Source: Candidatus Angelobacter sp. Gp1-AA117
GTDB lineage: Bacteria > Acidobacteriota > Terriglobia > Terriglobales > Acidobacteriaceae
Direction of reading: 5' to 3'
Assembly (NCBI GenBank): GCA_003223515.1
Contig: QHVI01000017.1
Location: 1-64,000 of the forward strand
Length of the DNA stretch: 64,000 nucleotides
Part shown: positions 57,188 through 64,000 of the stretch, piece after piece
Layout of the letters: every line of letters begins with the position of its first letter
Numbering within the stretch: position 1 is the stretch's first letter
Made by a program: the position numbers and the translations under genes
The notes under the pieces: generated by a model
Database searches by the model: none
The model's input: the letters and a program-made list of their open reading frames with translations, nothing else
Told to the model about the DNA's origin: nothing

Positions 57188-58105
57188 ATGTCAGCCCAGG
57201 CCATTCCGGAGCCACCAATCGAGTCTGAGTCCATTCAGGCCAATGGGCAGACTTTCGAAGTGTTCACCTGTGGAAGCGGTGACAAACTGGCTTTATGCCT
57301 GCATGGCTTTCCCGAACACGCGCTCTCGTGGCGCAGGCAGTTGCCGATGCTGGCGCGGCTGGGTTATCGCGCGTGGGCGCCCAATCAGCGGGGCTATGGA
57401 AAATCCAGCCGTCCTCAGGGAATTCAGGAGTACGCGCTGGAAAAACTTCGGGACGACGTGGCCGGATTGATTGACGCGTCCGGCGCAAAAGAGACAGTCC
57501 TGATCGCTCATGATTGGGGAGCGGTGGTGGCATGGAATTTCGCCATTCGCCAGGTGCGTCCGCTGAGCGCACTGATTATCCTGAATGTTCCGCATCCCAA
57601 ATGCTATCTGGACCGGCTGTACCGTTCGAAGCAGTTCCTGAAATCGTGGTACATCTTCTTCTTCCAATTGCCCTGGCTGCCGGAGCGAATGCTGACCCGG
57701 CACAACGCTAAAGCCATCAGCAACATGATTCTGCGCAGCTCCACTCATCCTGAGCAATTCCCTCGCGACCTGCTGGACATATTTCGCGAAAACGTTCTCT
57801 CTCCGGGGGCGGCTACGGCCATGGTGAACTGGTATCGCGCACTCTTCCGCGGAGGCGGCGCGCGGCGCGGAATGCGCGACGGCTTCCCTGTTATCGAGAC
57901 ACGCACGCTCATGCTCTGGGGCGAGGAAGATGTCGCTCTGGATAAAAGCACCACATACGGCACCGACCGTTATGTGAAGGATCTTACCTTGCGTTATCTG
58001 CCTGGCATCTCTCACTGGGTGCAGCAGGATGCGCCTGAGGCGGTCAACGAGATGATCGCGTGCTTTCTCTCAGGCAAACCCGTGCCGCAGTTTCCACAGA
58101 AATAA
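57188..58105 (+). CDS. alpha/beta hydrolase, epoxide-hydrolase-like
   Basis: A 305-residue alpha/beta hydrolase. Seen: oxyanion region CLHGFPEHALSWRRQLP (H-G-F-P), WAPNQRGYGKSSRP, nucleophile elbow VLIAHDWGAVVAWNFA with Asp as nucleophile (H-D-W-G), the acid in LMLWGEEDVALD and the base in PGISHWVQQDAPEAV. An Asp nucleophile with H-G-F-P and P-x-x-x-G-x-x-x-S is the soluble epoxide hydrolase/haloalkane dehalogenase pattern. The ATG at 57188 lies eight bases after the protease stop. Which substrate is used cannot be read; an SDR gene follows after 59 bases and may be co-transcribed. Confidence 0.9.
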   Translation: MSAQAIPEPPIESESIQANGQTFEVFTCGSGDKLALCLHGFPEHALSWRRQLPMLARLGYRAWAPNQRGYGKSSRPQGIQEYALEKLRDDVAGLIDASGAKETVLIAHDWGAVVAWNFAIRQVRPLSALIILNVPHPKCYLDRLYRSKQFLKSWYIFFFQLPWLPERMLTRHNAKAISNMILRSSTHPEQFPRDLLDIFRENVLSPGAATAMVNWYRALFRGGGARRGMRDGFPVIETRTLMLWGEEDVALDKSTTYGTDRYVKDLTLRYLPGISHWVQQDAPEAVNEMIACFLSGKPVPQFPQK

Positions 58106-58164
58106 GGACATCCCGCTCTTCCCGCCCTCCATCCATTTCTAGATATTCATACAAGGAGCAGATC

Positions 58165-59178
58165 ATGGCAGAACTACGCAATCGTGTGGTGGTCATTACC
58201 GGAGCGTCCAGCGGTTTTGGCAAGGGAGTAGCAGAAAAATTCACGCGCAGCGGTGCGCACGTGGTGCTGGCAGCGCGGCGCAAAAACGTGCTGGAGAAGC
58301 TGGCTAAAAGCTGTGCACGGCGGGGCGTGGGTGTGCTGGCAGTGGAAACCGATGTGAGTCATCGCCCGGACGTGGAGCGCCTGGAAGAGGAGGCGTTACG
58401 CGCCTTTGGCCGCATCGATGTATGGATCAACAACGCAGGCGTGGCCACCTACGGCCGCTTCGACGAAATACCCATTGCAGAGCACGAACAGGTCATCCGG
58501 ACGAACCTGCTGGGCTGCTTGTACGGCTCTCATATAGCGCTGAAGCAATTCCGGCTTCAGGGACACGGCACGCTGATCAATGTAGGCTCATTTGCCGGAG
58601 TGCAGGCAGCGCCGTATTTTGCTTCGTACTGCGCCTCGAAATTCGGCGTTCGCGGACTGGACATGTCACTGCGCCAGGAACTGGAGGCCAACCATGAAAG
58701 AAATGTTCATGTGTGCACAGTCATGCCTACCTCCATGGACACTCCTTTCTTCCAGCATGCAGCCAATCACACCGGCAAGCCGGTGGCTCCGATTCCGCCT
58801 GTTTATGACCCCCAGGAGGTCATCGATGCTATTTACGAGGTTGCGCTCAACCCCAAAGATGAGGTAATCGTGGGCAGCCGCGGAAAGGTAGGGCGGGCCG
58901 TGCGCAGAGTTGCTCCCAGGTTGATGGAGCACCAGATGGCCACCCGCAGTCACAAGGCTTATATGGAAAGAGAAGGAACAGCCCCGGAAACCTCAGGCAA
59001 TCTCTTTGATGAAGTTGATTTTGGCAATGACGTCCGGGGTGGCTGGCGCAAAGGATCGACTGCCGGATCAGTGATCAAGACCGCTGCCGTGTTGGGAATT
59101 CCGGCTCTGATCGCCTTCGCGTTGCGCGGCAACATCTGGAGAGGACAGCAGTCTCAGGGTAGAACCCGCGCCGCTTAG
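58165..59178 (+). CDS. SDR family oxidoreductase with C-terminal hydrophobic segment
   Basis: A 337-residue classical SDR. Cofactor motif VVVITGASSGFGKGVAEKFT, arginines after beta-2 (LAARRKN) suggesting NADPH, NNAGVATYG, catalytic serine in LINVGSFAGVQ and the Y-x-x-x-K pair in YCASKFG. The ~100-residue C-terminal extension (MEHQMATRSHKAYMEREGTA) ends in a hydrophobic helix (IKTAAVLGIPALIAFALRG) and a basic tail, so it may be membrane-attached. AAGGAG precedes the ATG. Probably in one transcript with the hydrolase before it. Substrate unknown. Confidence 0.88.
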   Translation: MAELRNRVVVITGASSGFGKGVAEKFTRSGAHVVLAARRKNVLEKLAKSCARRGVGVLAVETDVSHRPDVERLEEEALRAFGRIDVWINNAGVATYGRFDEIPIAEHEQVIRTNLLGCLYGSHIALKQFRLQGHGTLINVGSFAGVQAAPYFASYCASKFGVRGLDMSLRQELEANHERNVHVCTVMPTSMDTPFFQHAANHTGKPVAPIPPVYDPQEVIDAIYEVALNPKDEVIVGSRGKVGRAVRRVAPRLMEHQMATRSHKAYMEREGTAPETSGNLFDEVDFGNDVRGGWRKGSTAGSVIKTAAVLGIPALIAFALRGNIWRGQQSQGRTRAA

Positions 59179-59203
59179 GGCCGCAACCAAACCCAAAAAC
59201 CTT

Positions 59204-59245
59204 ACCACAGAGGGCACAAAGGTTTCACAAAGAACACAGAGGAAA
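59204..59245. repeat. dispersed ACCACAGAGGGCACAAAGG-type repeat
   Basis: ACCACAGAGGGCACAAAGGT followed by TTCACAAAGAACACAGAGG, a degenerate relative of the GGGCGCAAAGGACGCAGAGG family. The rest of the 59179-59434 gap holds no gene. Confidence 0.45.
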
Positions 59246-59434
59246 AGCACTTAGAAGTACAGAGGAACAGAGTCAGCGGAGGAAGCAAAAATCAAAAACA
59301 TACCCCGAGGCCAGAACCATGTTGGCCAATCAGCGTTCGTCAGTCAGATCAGCGTCATCAGCGATTTCATGAGCAAATGGTATTAGCCCTTTCACCTTAT
59401 GGCAATTTCCCTGTGATTTGGGACAATAGTATGA

Positions 59435-61333
59435 ATGCTCAAAAAGATTTTCTGCAGGCCGTTCACTATGGTTCTGCTCACAGCAGTGGCGTTTACCGGA
59501 ATAGTGCTTGCCGCCGGCAATGAGAACCGTCCGGAAGACGTGATCGCCTTTCTGAACCAGGCGGTCACATGGTATCGGCAATTGAATGTGCAGCAGGAGC
59601 TGGTCAACGAGCCCAACGACGAAGTCTTTCTGAACGACAATCGCCAGCTCGCTGAGCAGGTGCTGCGGCTGTCCTTCGACTACGCCCGGGTGCAGGCCCA
59701 ACTCCTGGGCAATCCTGCGGGTACGCAGGGCCAGCCGGTGAATCCGCAGTATCAGAACCTGGCCGATCTTCTGGCCAAAGCCAACCAGCGCGTTCTCGAT
59801 CTCCAGCATGAGCTCGACGGTTACAAAAAGCAGCTTGATAGCGCCCCGGAACGCAAGCGCAAGGTACTGGAATCACAAATCTCTGAGACCCAGGGAGAAC
59901 TCGACCTGGCCCAGGCCCGCCGCGACACGGTGCGTACCATGTTCGAGTTTGCCAACAATGTAAGCACCAATGGGATAGGCTCAGGAGGACTGCACTCACA
60001 AATCGAAGAGCTTGCGCACACCATTCCAGCGCTCACCACGGAAACCAAATCGCAGCCTGCCGGCCCGGCTTCCGGTGCGGCGGCCGTCAGCAGCACGGGT
60101 GAACGCAAGGAAGAGCCTTCCGGCATTCTTGCTTTGATCACAGAAGTAACGGAACTCAAGCGCAAGCTGCACGTTCTGGATGAGTCCCTGAAAACCACTG
60201 ATTCCCTCACTGATGCAGCCAAAAAGCTGCGCACGCCCTTGATTGCCGATATTCGCAAGTTTGCAAAACGCAGTGATGAACTGGCGCAGCAGCCCGAGTC
60301 CCAGGATCCCACGGTGCTGGCGCAGGAGCGCAAGGAAGTCGAGGGCCTTACAGCTCAATTCAAGCAGCTTTCTGCCGCTCTCCTGCCACTGAGCAAAGAG
60401 GCGATTCTGCTCGATATCTACAAGCGTAATGCACAGAACTGGCGCAATGATGTGGCCGGACATTACTCCACGCATCTGAAGAGCCTGTTCATGCGCCTGG
60501 TGGTGCTCGCGCTGGTCCTTGGCTGCATCCTGGGCGCGGCTGAAGTCTGGCGCAAGGCGACCTTCAAATTTGTGCACGATGTCCGCCGCAGACACCAGTT
60601 CCTGCTTTTGCGCCGCATCCTGGTGTGGCCGCTGGTGATCGTAATCACCATAGTGGCGCTGGCCAATGGACTGGGCTCGGTAACCACGTTTGCCGGATTG
60701 CTGACCGCAGGCATGGCGGTAGCCTTGCAAAACCTGATTCTTTCCGTGGTGGGCTACTTCTTCCTGATCGGCAAATATGGCGTCCGCGTAGGTGACCGTA
60801 TACAGGTTTCAGGCGTAACCGGAGACGTAATCGATATCGGCCTGGTGCGCCTGCACATCGCGGAAATTGGCGCCAGCCTGCATCAGACAGGTCGCATTGT
60901 CGCTTTCTCCAACTCGGTTGTGTTTCAGCCGGATGCAGGACTCTTTAAGCAGGTTCCGGGCACCAACTTCGTCTGGCATGAAGTATCGCTCACGCTGCCG
61001 CCCAACAGCGATTATCGTAAAGTAGAAGAGAAGATGATGGGCGCAGTGCAGAAGATCTTTGCCGATTACAAAGAGAAGATGGAGTTGCAGTACCGCAGCA
61101 TGGAGCGCGCCATTAGCGTTGTTTCGGTCACCGCGCTCCATCCGGAGAGCCGCCTGAACATCACGCAATCAGGATTGCAGGTGATGGTGCGCTATCCTGT
61201 GGAGCTGGAACAGGCTACAGAGATAGACGACCGCATGACGCGCGAAGTACTGAATGCCACCGGCCGCGAACCGACACTGACTGTGGTGGAACCCACGCCG
61301 GAAACACAGCAGGCGGCGCAAGCAAGTACTTAG
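59435..61333 (+). CDS. mechanosensitive ion channel, MscS family, with long periplasmic coiled-coil domain
   Basis: A 632-residue protein. Signal or first membrane segment (MVLLTAVAFTGIVLAA), then ~320 residues of periplasmic helical sequence with coiled-coil character (LADLLAKANQRVLDLQHELD, ITEVTELKRKLHVLDESLKT). Membrane helices at ~350-445 (LFMRLVVLALVLGCILGAAE; WPLVIVITIVALANGLGSVT; FAGLLTAGMAVALQNLILSV, the pore-lining helix), then the cytoplasmic MscS beta domain (YFFLIGKYGVRVGDRIQVSG, VTGDVIDIGLVRLHIAEIGA). The size and architecture are closer to the large MscK/YbdG-like channels than to minimal MscS. It releases solutes on hypo-osmotic shock. Stands alone. Confidence 0.9.
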   Translation: MLKKIFCRPFTMVLLTAVAFTGIVLAAGNENRPEDVIAFLNQAVTWYRQLNVQQELVNEPNDEVFLNDNRQLAEQVLRLSFDYARVQAQLLGNPAGTQGQPVNPQYQNLADLLAKANQRVLDLQHELDGYKKQLDSAPERKRKVLESQISETQGELDLAQARRDTVRTMFEFANNVSTNGIGSGGLHSQIEELAHTIPALTTETKSQPAGPASGAAAVSSTGERKEEPSGILALITEVTELKRKLHVLDESLKTTDSLTDAAKKLRTPLIADIRKFAKRSDELAQQPESQDPTVLAQERKEVEGLTAQFKQLSAALLPLSKEAILLDIYKRNAQNWRNDVAGHYSTHLKSLFMRLVVLALVLGCILGAAEVWRKATFKFVHDVRRRHQFLLLRRILVWPLVIVITIVALANGLGSVTTFAGLLTAGMAVALQNLILSVVGYFFLIGKYGVRVGDRIQVSGVTGDVIDIGLVRLHIAEIGASLHQTGRIVAFSNSVVFQPDAGLFKQVPGTNFVWHEVSLTLPPNSDYRKVEEKMMGAVQKIFADYKEKMELQYRSMERAISVVSVTALHPESRLNITQSGLQVMVRYPVELEQATEIDDRMTREVLNATGREPTLTVVEPTPETQQAAQAST

Positions 61334-61411
61334 ATTTACTATTCAGGAAACCATTACGAGATAAAGTCTGCTTTAATTAAGGACACACTGCTAAATACTA
61401 AATACTAAGTG

Positions 61412-62857
61412 CTAACTACTTTTATCCACCTTCAACGCCGCCTCGGCCGCATAAAATCCGCACATTCCATGCACGCCTCCGCCGGGAGGCGTGGAAGAAG
61501 AACAGAGATAGACGCCACGCAAGGGTGTTTTATACATGCTGGCGGTTGGACGAAAGAATAATTGATCCAGCGTAGCTGCGCCTCCACTGAAATCGCCGCC
61601 AATCAGATTCGGATTGTGCTTCTCCAGGTCGGCTGGAGCCAGCACCGAGCGGGCCACAATGCAATCGCGAAAGCCGGGGGCGAAACGCTCAATCTGCTTC
61701 TCAATGGCATGGACCATGTTCTGCTGAGAGCCGTTGGGCACGTGGCAATAGGCCCACAACGTGTGCTTCCCTGCCGGAGCACGCGAAGGATCAAAGACTG
61801 AGGGCTGCGCAGCCAGAACAAAAGGACGATCAGAAGCCTTCCCTTGCCAAGCCTGCCGCTCCGAATCACTGATCTCGTCCAATGATCCGCCGAGATGGAG
61901 TGTGCCCGCCAGAGCACATTCTGGAGCACGCCACGGAACAGGCCCATCCAGCGCCCAATCCATCTTGAATGCTCCCATGCCGTAGCGATATTTCCTCAGT
62001 TGTTGATTGTAGGATTCGGGCAGACGATCACTGCCCATCTTCAATAACTGCCGTGGAGTGACTTCCAGAAAGACATTGCGAGCGGGCGGCAACTCATCCA
62101 GTGATTCGACCGTGTAGCCGGTAACCACCTGCCCGCCGAGCGAGCGCAACAGCGAGAGCAGCGCATTGGTGAGCTGCTGTGCGCCGCCGCGAGCGAAGGG
62201 CCATCCGCGGGCATGGCCGCTTATGGCCAGAACTAAGGCAAAACCTCCAGTGGCCAGCTTTTCCAGCGGCAGTACGGCGTGAGCTGCAATTCCACTCAGG
62301 AGCGCCCGCGCGCGCTCCGTCTTGAAGTAGGCGCGAGCGAGCGAACGGGCAGAGCGGATCGCATGTTTGCCAAACCTGGCATAAAGCAGCAGGTGTTTGG
62401 GAATGCGTAGCGGCGCAAGAGCATCTTCGATTAGCTCGTCCCAGCGTGCAACAAAATCTGAGAACAGCGCCTTGTAATTCCCGGCATCCGGGCCAAGCTG
62501 GCGGGCCGTGTCTTCGAGCGATGAATAAAGTACTGCTGCTGTGCCGTCATCGAGCGGGTGCGCCACCGCTGCGGGCGGATAAATCCATTCCAATCCATGC
62601 TCATGCAGCGGCAGAATTTTGAAGTAAGGCGATGAAACGGCCATGGGATAAACCGAGGAGCAAACATCATGGATGAACCCCGGCCGCGTGAGTTCCTGGG
62701 AGCGAACACCGCCTCCGGGCTGCTCCTCTGCTTCGATCACCAGCACCGACCGGCCAGCCTGGGCCATGCGGATGGCTGCTGCCAGCCCATTCGGCCCGGA
62801 GCCGACAACAATCACATCGGATTTTGGCAGGCTCGGTTTGGCGGTCTTACTGGGCAC
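61412..62857 (-). CDS. FAD-dependent oxidoreductase, phytoene desaturase-like
   Basis: A 481-residue flavoprotein starting at GTG 62857. The FAD dinucleotide fold is clear: DVIVVGSGPNGLAAAIRMAQ, AGRSVLVIEAEEQPGGGVRS, followed by the ATG-type second half near the end (LYDQLFFRPTASMYKTPLRG-like region, YLCSSSTPPGGGVHGMCGFY). This N-terminal V-G-x-G-x-N-G-L-x-A-A ... G-G-x-x-x-[ST] pattern is that of the carotenoid desaturase/isomerase branch of amine oxidases (PDSR-like proteins). No carotenoid synthesis gene is nearby, so its substrate is unknown. Stands alone, convergent with the MscS gene. Confidence 0.88.
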   Translation of the reverse strand: MPSKTAKPSLPKSDVIVVGSGPNGLAAAIRMAQAGRSVLVIEAEEQPGGGVRSQELTRPGFIHDVCSSVYPMAVSSPYFKILPLHEHGLEWIYPPAAVAHPLDDGTAAVLYSSLEDTARQLGPDAGNYKALFSDFVARWDELIEDALAPLRIPKHLLLYARFGKHAIRSARSLARAYFKTERARALLSGIAAHAVLPLEKLATGGFALVLAISGHARGWPFARGGAQQLTNALLSLLRSLGGQVVTGYTVESLDELPPARNVFLEVTPRQLLKMGSDRLPESYNQQLRKYRYGMGAFKMDWALDGPVPWRAPECALAGTLHLGGSLDEISDSERQAWQGKASDRPFVLAAQPSVFDPSRAPAGKHTLWAYCHVPNGSQQNMVHAIEKQIERFAPGFRDCIVARSVLAPADLEKHNPNLIGGDFSGGAATLDQLFFRPTASMYKTPLRGVYLCSSSTPPGGGVHGMCGFYAAEAALKVDKSS

Positions 62858-63248
62858 GATTTATAAGAATAGCACTCAGCACTCAGCCCCTCGACGGATT
62901 GGGTAAATGAGTAATTTGGTAAGTGGGTAAATGTGCCTTGAACCAACTTCTTAATTTTTTTCTCTTGTCTTCCTCTGCGTCCTTTGCGTCCTCTCCGGAA
63001 ACACTTTTGACCACTGTTGAAAACAATGTACTTAGCCGTTCTCTTGACCGTATACATGCCGCTTTTGTACATCGGGTGTTTCCACCTGTAATTCATTCCG
63101 GCATAGCCGGAACGGACGCTCTGCGGTAAAAGGTTTTGGTTGTGGCTCGCCACGCTGTGGTAGATCCGGAAATTGCATCTGCCCGAATTGCATCTGACGC
63201 CAGCGATGCTGTTCAGGAGACTGAGCGCTGAGTGCTGATTGCTGAATG
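62858..63248. other. intergenic region with several dispersed repeats, no gene seen
   Basis: 62899-62931 carries GGGTAAATGAGTAATTTGG plus TAAGTGGGTAAATG (as at 49512-49617). 62969-62998 carries TCCTCTGCGTCCTTTGCGTC (inverted copy of the GGGCGCAAAGGACGCAGAGG family). 63080-63130 has a dyad around TTCCGGCATAGCCGGAA. 63165-63200 repeats GAATTGCATCTG and GGAAATTGCATCTG. Short frames over this region look spurious. Confidence 0.5.
62899..62931. repeat. GGTAAATGAGTAATTTGG repeat cluster
   Basis: Two direct GGGTAAATG words flank AGTAATTTGGTAAG. The same words build the inverted repeat at 49512-49617. Confidence 0.5.
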
Positions 63249-64000
63249 CTACGGCTCAATTCCTATGGTCTGCGCCACCTGCGAGGTCACATTTCTCACC
63301 TGATCAGGAGAAGAGGCAAACGTGGCGTGGCCGCCGGAATAGCTGGCCAGCTTTTCCAGAAGATCGCGTTCGCTGCTGCCTCCCACATCGACTCCGATGC
63401 AATCGATGCGGACATCATGCAACTGGGCTGAGAGCGCGGAGCCGGGCTTCCTCGTCTCATTGCGGCCATCAGAGATCACCAGCAGTACGCGGTTGGGGTT
63501 TTTCCCAATGCGTTTGAGGTGTCCAATAGCAAATTCAACACCGTCGATGAGCGCTGCTCCTGACTTCGGTTTCAATTGCATCATGGCGTCGGCAAGCAAT
63601 GTGTCACTGGTGGTGAGATCCTGCTCAAAATCAAGTTGATTGCTGAAGGCCATGATGAATGCCTCATCTTCAGCACGCAGCTTGTGCACCATGTCAGTGA
63701 GAGCGTCCAGGATAGCCTGGCGATTCCCACCGCTCAGAAGCGCTGTCTGCACCAGGATGCCGAGCGACACAGGCGCATTCGGCGACATCAGGGCGCTTCT
63801 TTTGTGTACCGGCTCAGACTTCGCCGGTTCCGCTGGAGGCCTCAACTCCGGATGGTCGTCACGAATTTTGGGCGCGATGGCTGCAGCGGTGATTGCAGGG
63901 GCTGGCGAAACCTTGCTGCTTGTAATCGCCGGGTTTGCTGCCGCAGCATTGGTGGAAGCAGCTTGCGCGGTCGTTTGAGCCGGAGCAGCCGGAGAAGGCG
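63249..64000 (-). CDS. VWA-type protein with degenerate metal site (5' part outside the window)
   Basis: The frame is open from the window end to the stop at 63249, about 250 residues of C-terminal sequence. The upstream part is a long Ala/Pro/Thr-rich linker (TTAQAASTNAAAANP, SSKVSPAPAITAAA). The VWA domain follows: VSLGILVQTALLSGGNRQAI where VWA proteins normally have D-x-S-x-S, then IMAFSNQLDFEQDL, SGAALIDGVEFAIGHLKRIG, RVLLVISDGRNETRKPGSA and IDCIGVDVGGSSERDLLEKL. The MIDAS aspartate/serines of motif 1 are lost while the later D of VISDG is kept. It is probably an acidobacterial VWFA-related surface protein. Confidence 0.8.
   Translation of the reverse strand, partial: PSPAAPAQTTAQAASTNAAAANPAITSSKVSPAPAITAAAIAPKIRDDHPELRPPAEPAKSEPVHKRSALMSPNAPVSLGILVQTALLSGGNRQAILDALTDMVHKLRAEDEAFIMAFSNQLDFEQDLTTSDTLLADAMMQLKPKSGAALIDGVEFAIGHLKRIGKNPNRVLLVISDGRNETRKPGSALSAQLHDVRIDCIGVDVGGSSERDLLEKLASYSGGHATFASSPDQVRNVTSQVAQTIGIEP

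Noticed and set aside
59996-60730. 244-codon frame antisense to the MscS gene
   Set aside because: A shadow of a GC-rich gene whose sense product is clearly recognised.
61412-62857. Carotenoid biosynthesis locus
   Set aside because: Only the desaturase-like flavoprotein is present; no phytoene synthase or related gene is nearby, and this FAD family has many other roles.

Overview
The window looks like chromosome of an acidobacterium (Acidobacteriota, Terriglobia-like), probably from soil. The basis is family content rather than any computation: a VWFA-related protein of the acidobacterial type, an Oar-like TonB receptor with a carboxypeptidase-regulatory N-terminus, DUF5666, DUF5916 and YncE-like propeller proteins, large secreted proteins with Ig-like and MBG modules, many ECF sigma factors, and abundant short palindromic and GGGCGCAAAGGACGCAGAGG-type dispersed repeats between genes.

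Layout. 1-5.2 kb: tail of a transposase, a secreted protein of unknown function, a TetR/DoxX/VOC cluster with a visible operator, and a small XRE regulator. 4.7-9.7 kb (minus strand): a four-gene operon with a YncE-like propeller protein, a ChrA-type chromate transporter, a DUF5916 outer-membrane protein and an internally deleted second YncE-like gene. 9.9-12.1 kb: ilvE and a membrane protein. 12.2-14.5 kb: a tRNA array with twelve recognisable tRNA or tRNA-like genes (Phe, Asn, Met-like, Arg x3, Lys, Gln, Asp, Gly, Thr, His), two families of structured repeats in and between them, and leaders carrying terminator hairpins. Three of the tRNA-like genes (Met, Lys, Asp) each contain a 44-48 nt copy of the same palindromic element, at three different positions of the cloverleaf. 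This is the least ordinary part of the window. 14.8-25.7 kb: a 1255-residue secreted propeller/Ig protein, a nitronate monooxygenase-like enzyme, a PLP decarboxylase, an ECF/anti-sigma-like/DUF4252 operon, a DinB-like protein and an S51-type peptidase. 25.8-32.9 kb: an ECF sigma factor followed by a 1187-residue protein joining two anti-sigma-type zinc motifs, a membrane helix, TPR-like repeats and a CHAT protease domain, then a Tat lipoprotein and a secreted protein of unknown function, with a 214-bp MITE-like element between them.

33.0-36.6 kb: the conserved translation operon rpsP-khpA-rimM-trmD-rplS with a clear terminator, then rnhB. 37-43.4 kb: DUF5666, Oar-like TonB receptor and VWFA-related protein. 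43.4-45.3 kb: an accessory patch with a small ribbon-helix-helix protein, a frameshifted small gene and DnaA-box-like sites. 45.2-54.3 kb: GNAT, ABC-F, CPBP protease, acyl-CoA dehydrogenase, SDR, a 59-residue CPXCG protein and an M16 active/inactive peptidase pair. 54.5-64 kb: cupin, HtrA-like protease, alpha/beta hydrolase, SDR, MscS channel, FAD oxidoreductase and the 3' part of a VWA-type gene cut by the window end.

How it fits together: most protein genes are core or envelope functions of a Gram-negative oligotroph with many extracytoplasmic signalling units (two ECF sigma factors, each with a membrane partner encoded next to it). Coordinates for protein starts were chosen from visible ribosome-binding sites and signal peptides where possible. 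No database search was run, so all family names come from recognised motifs.
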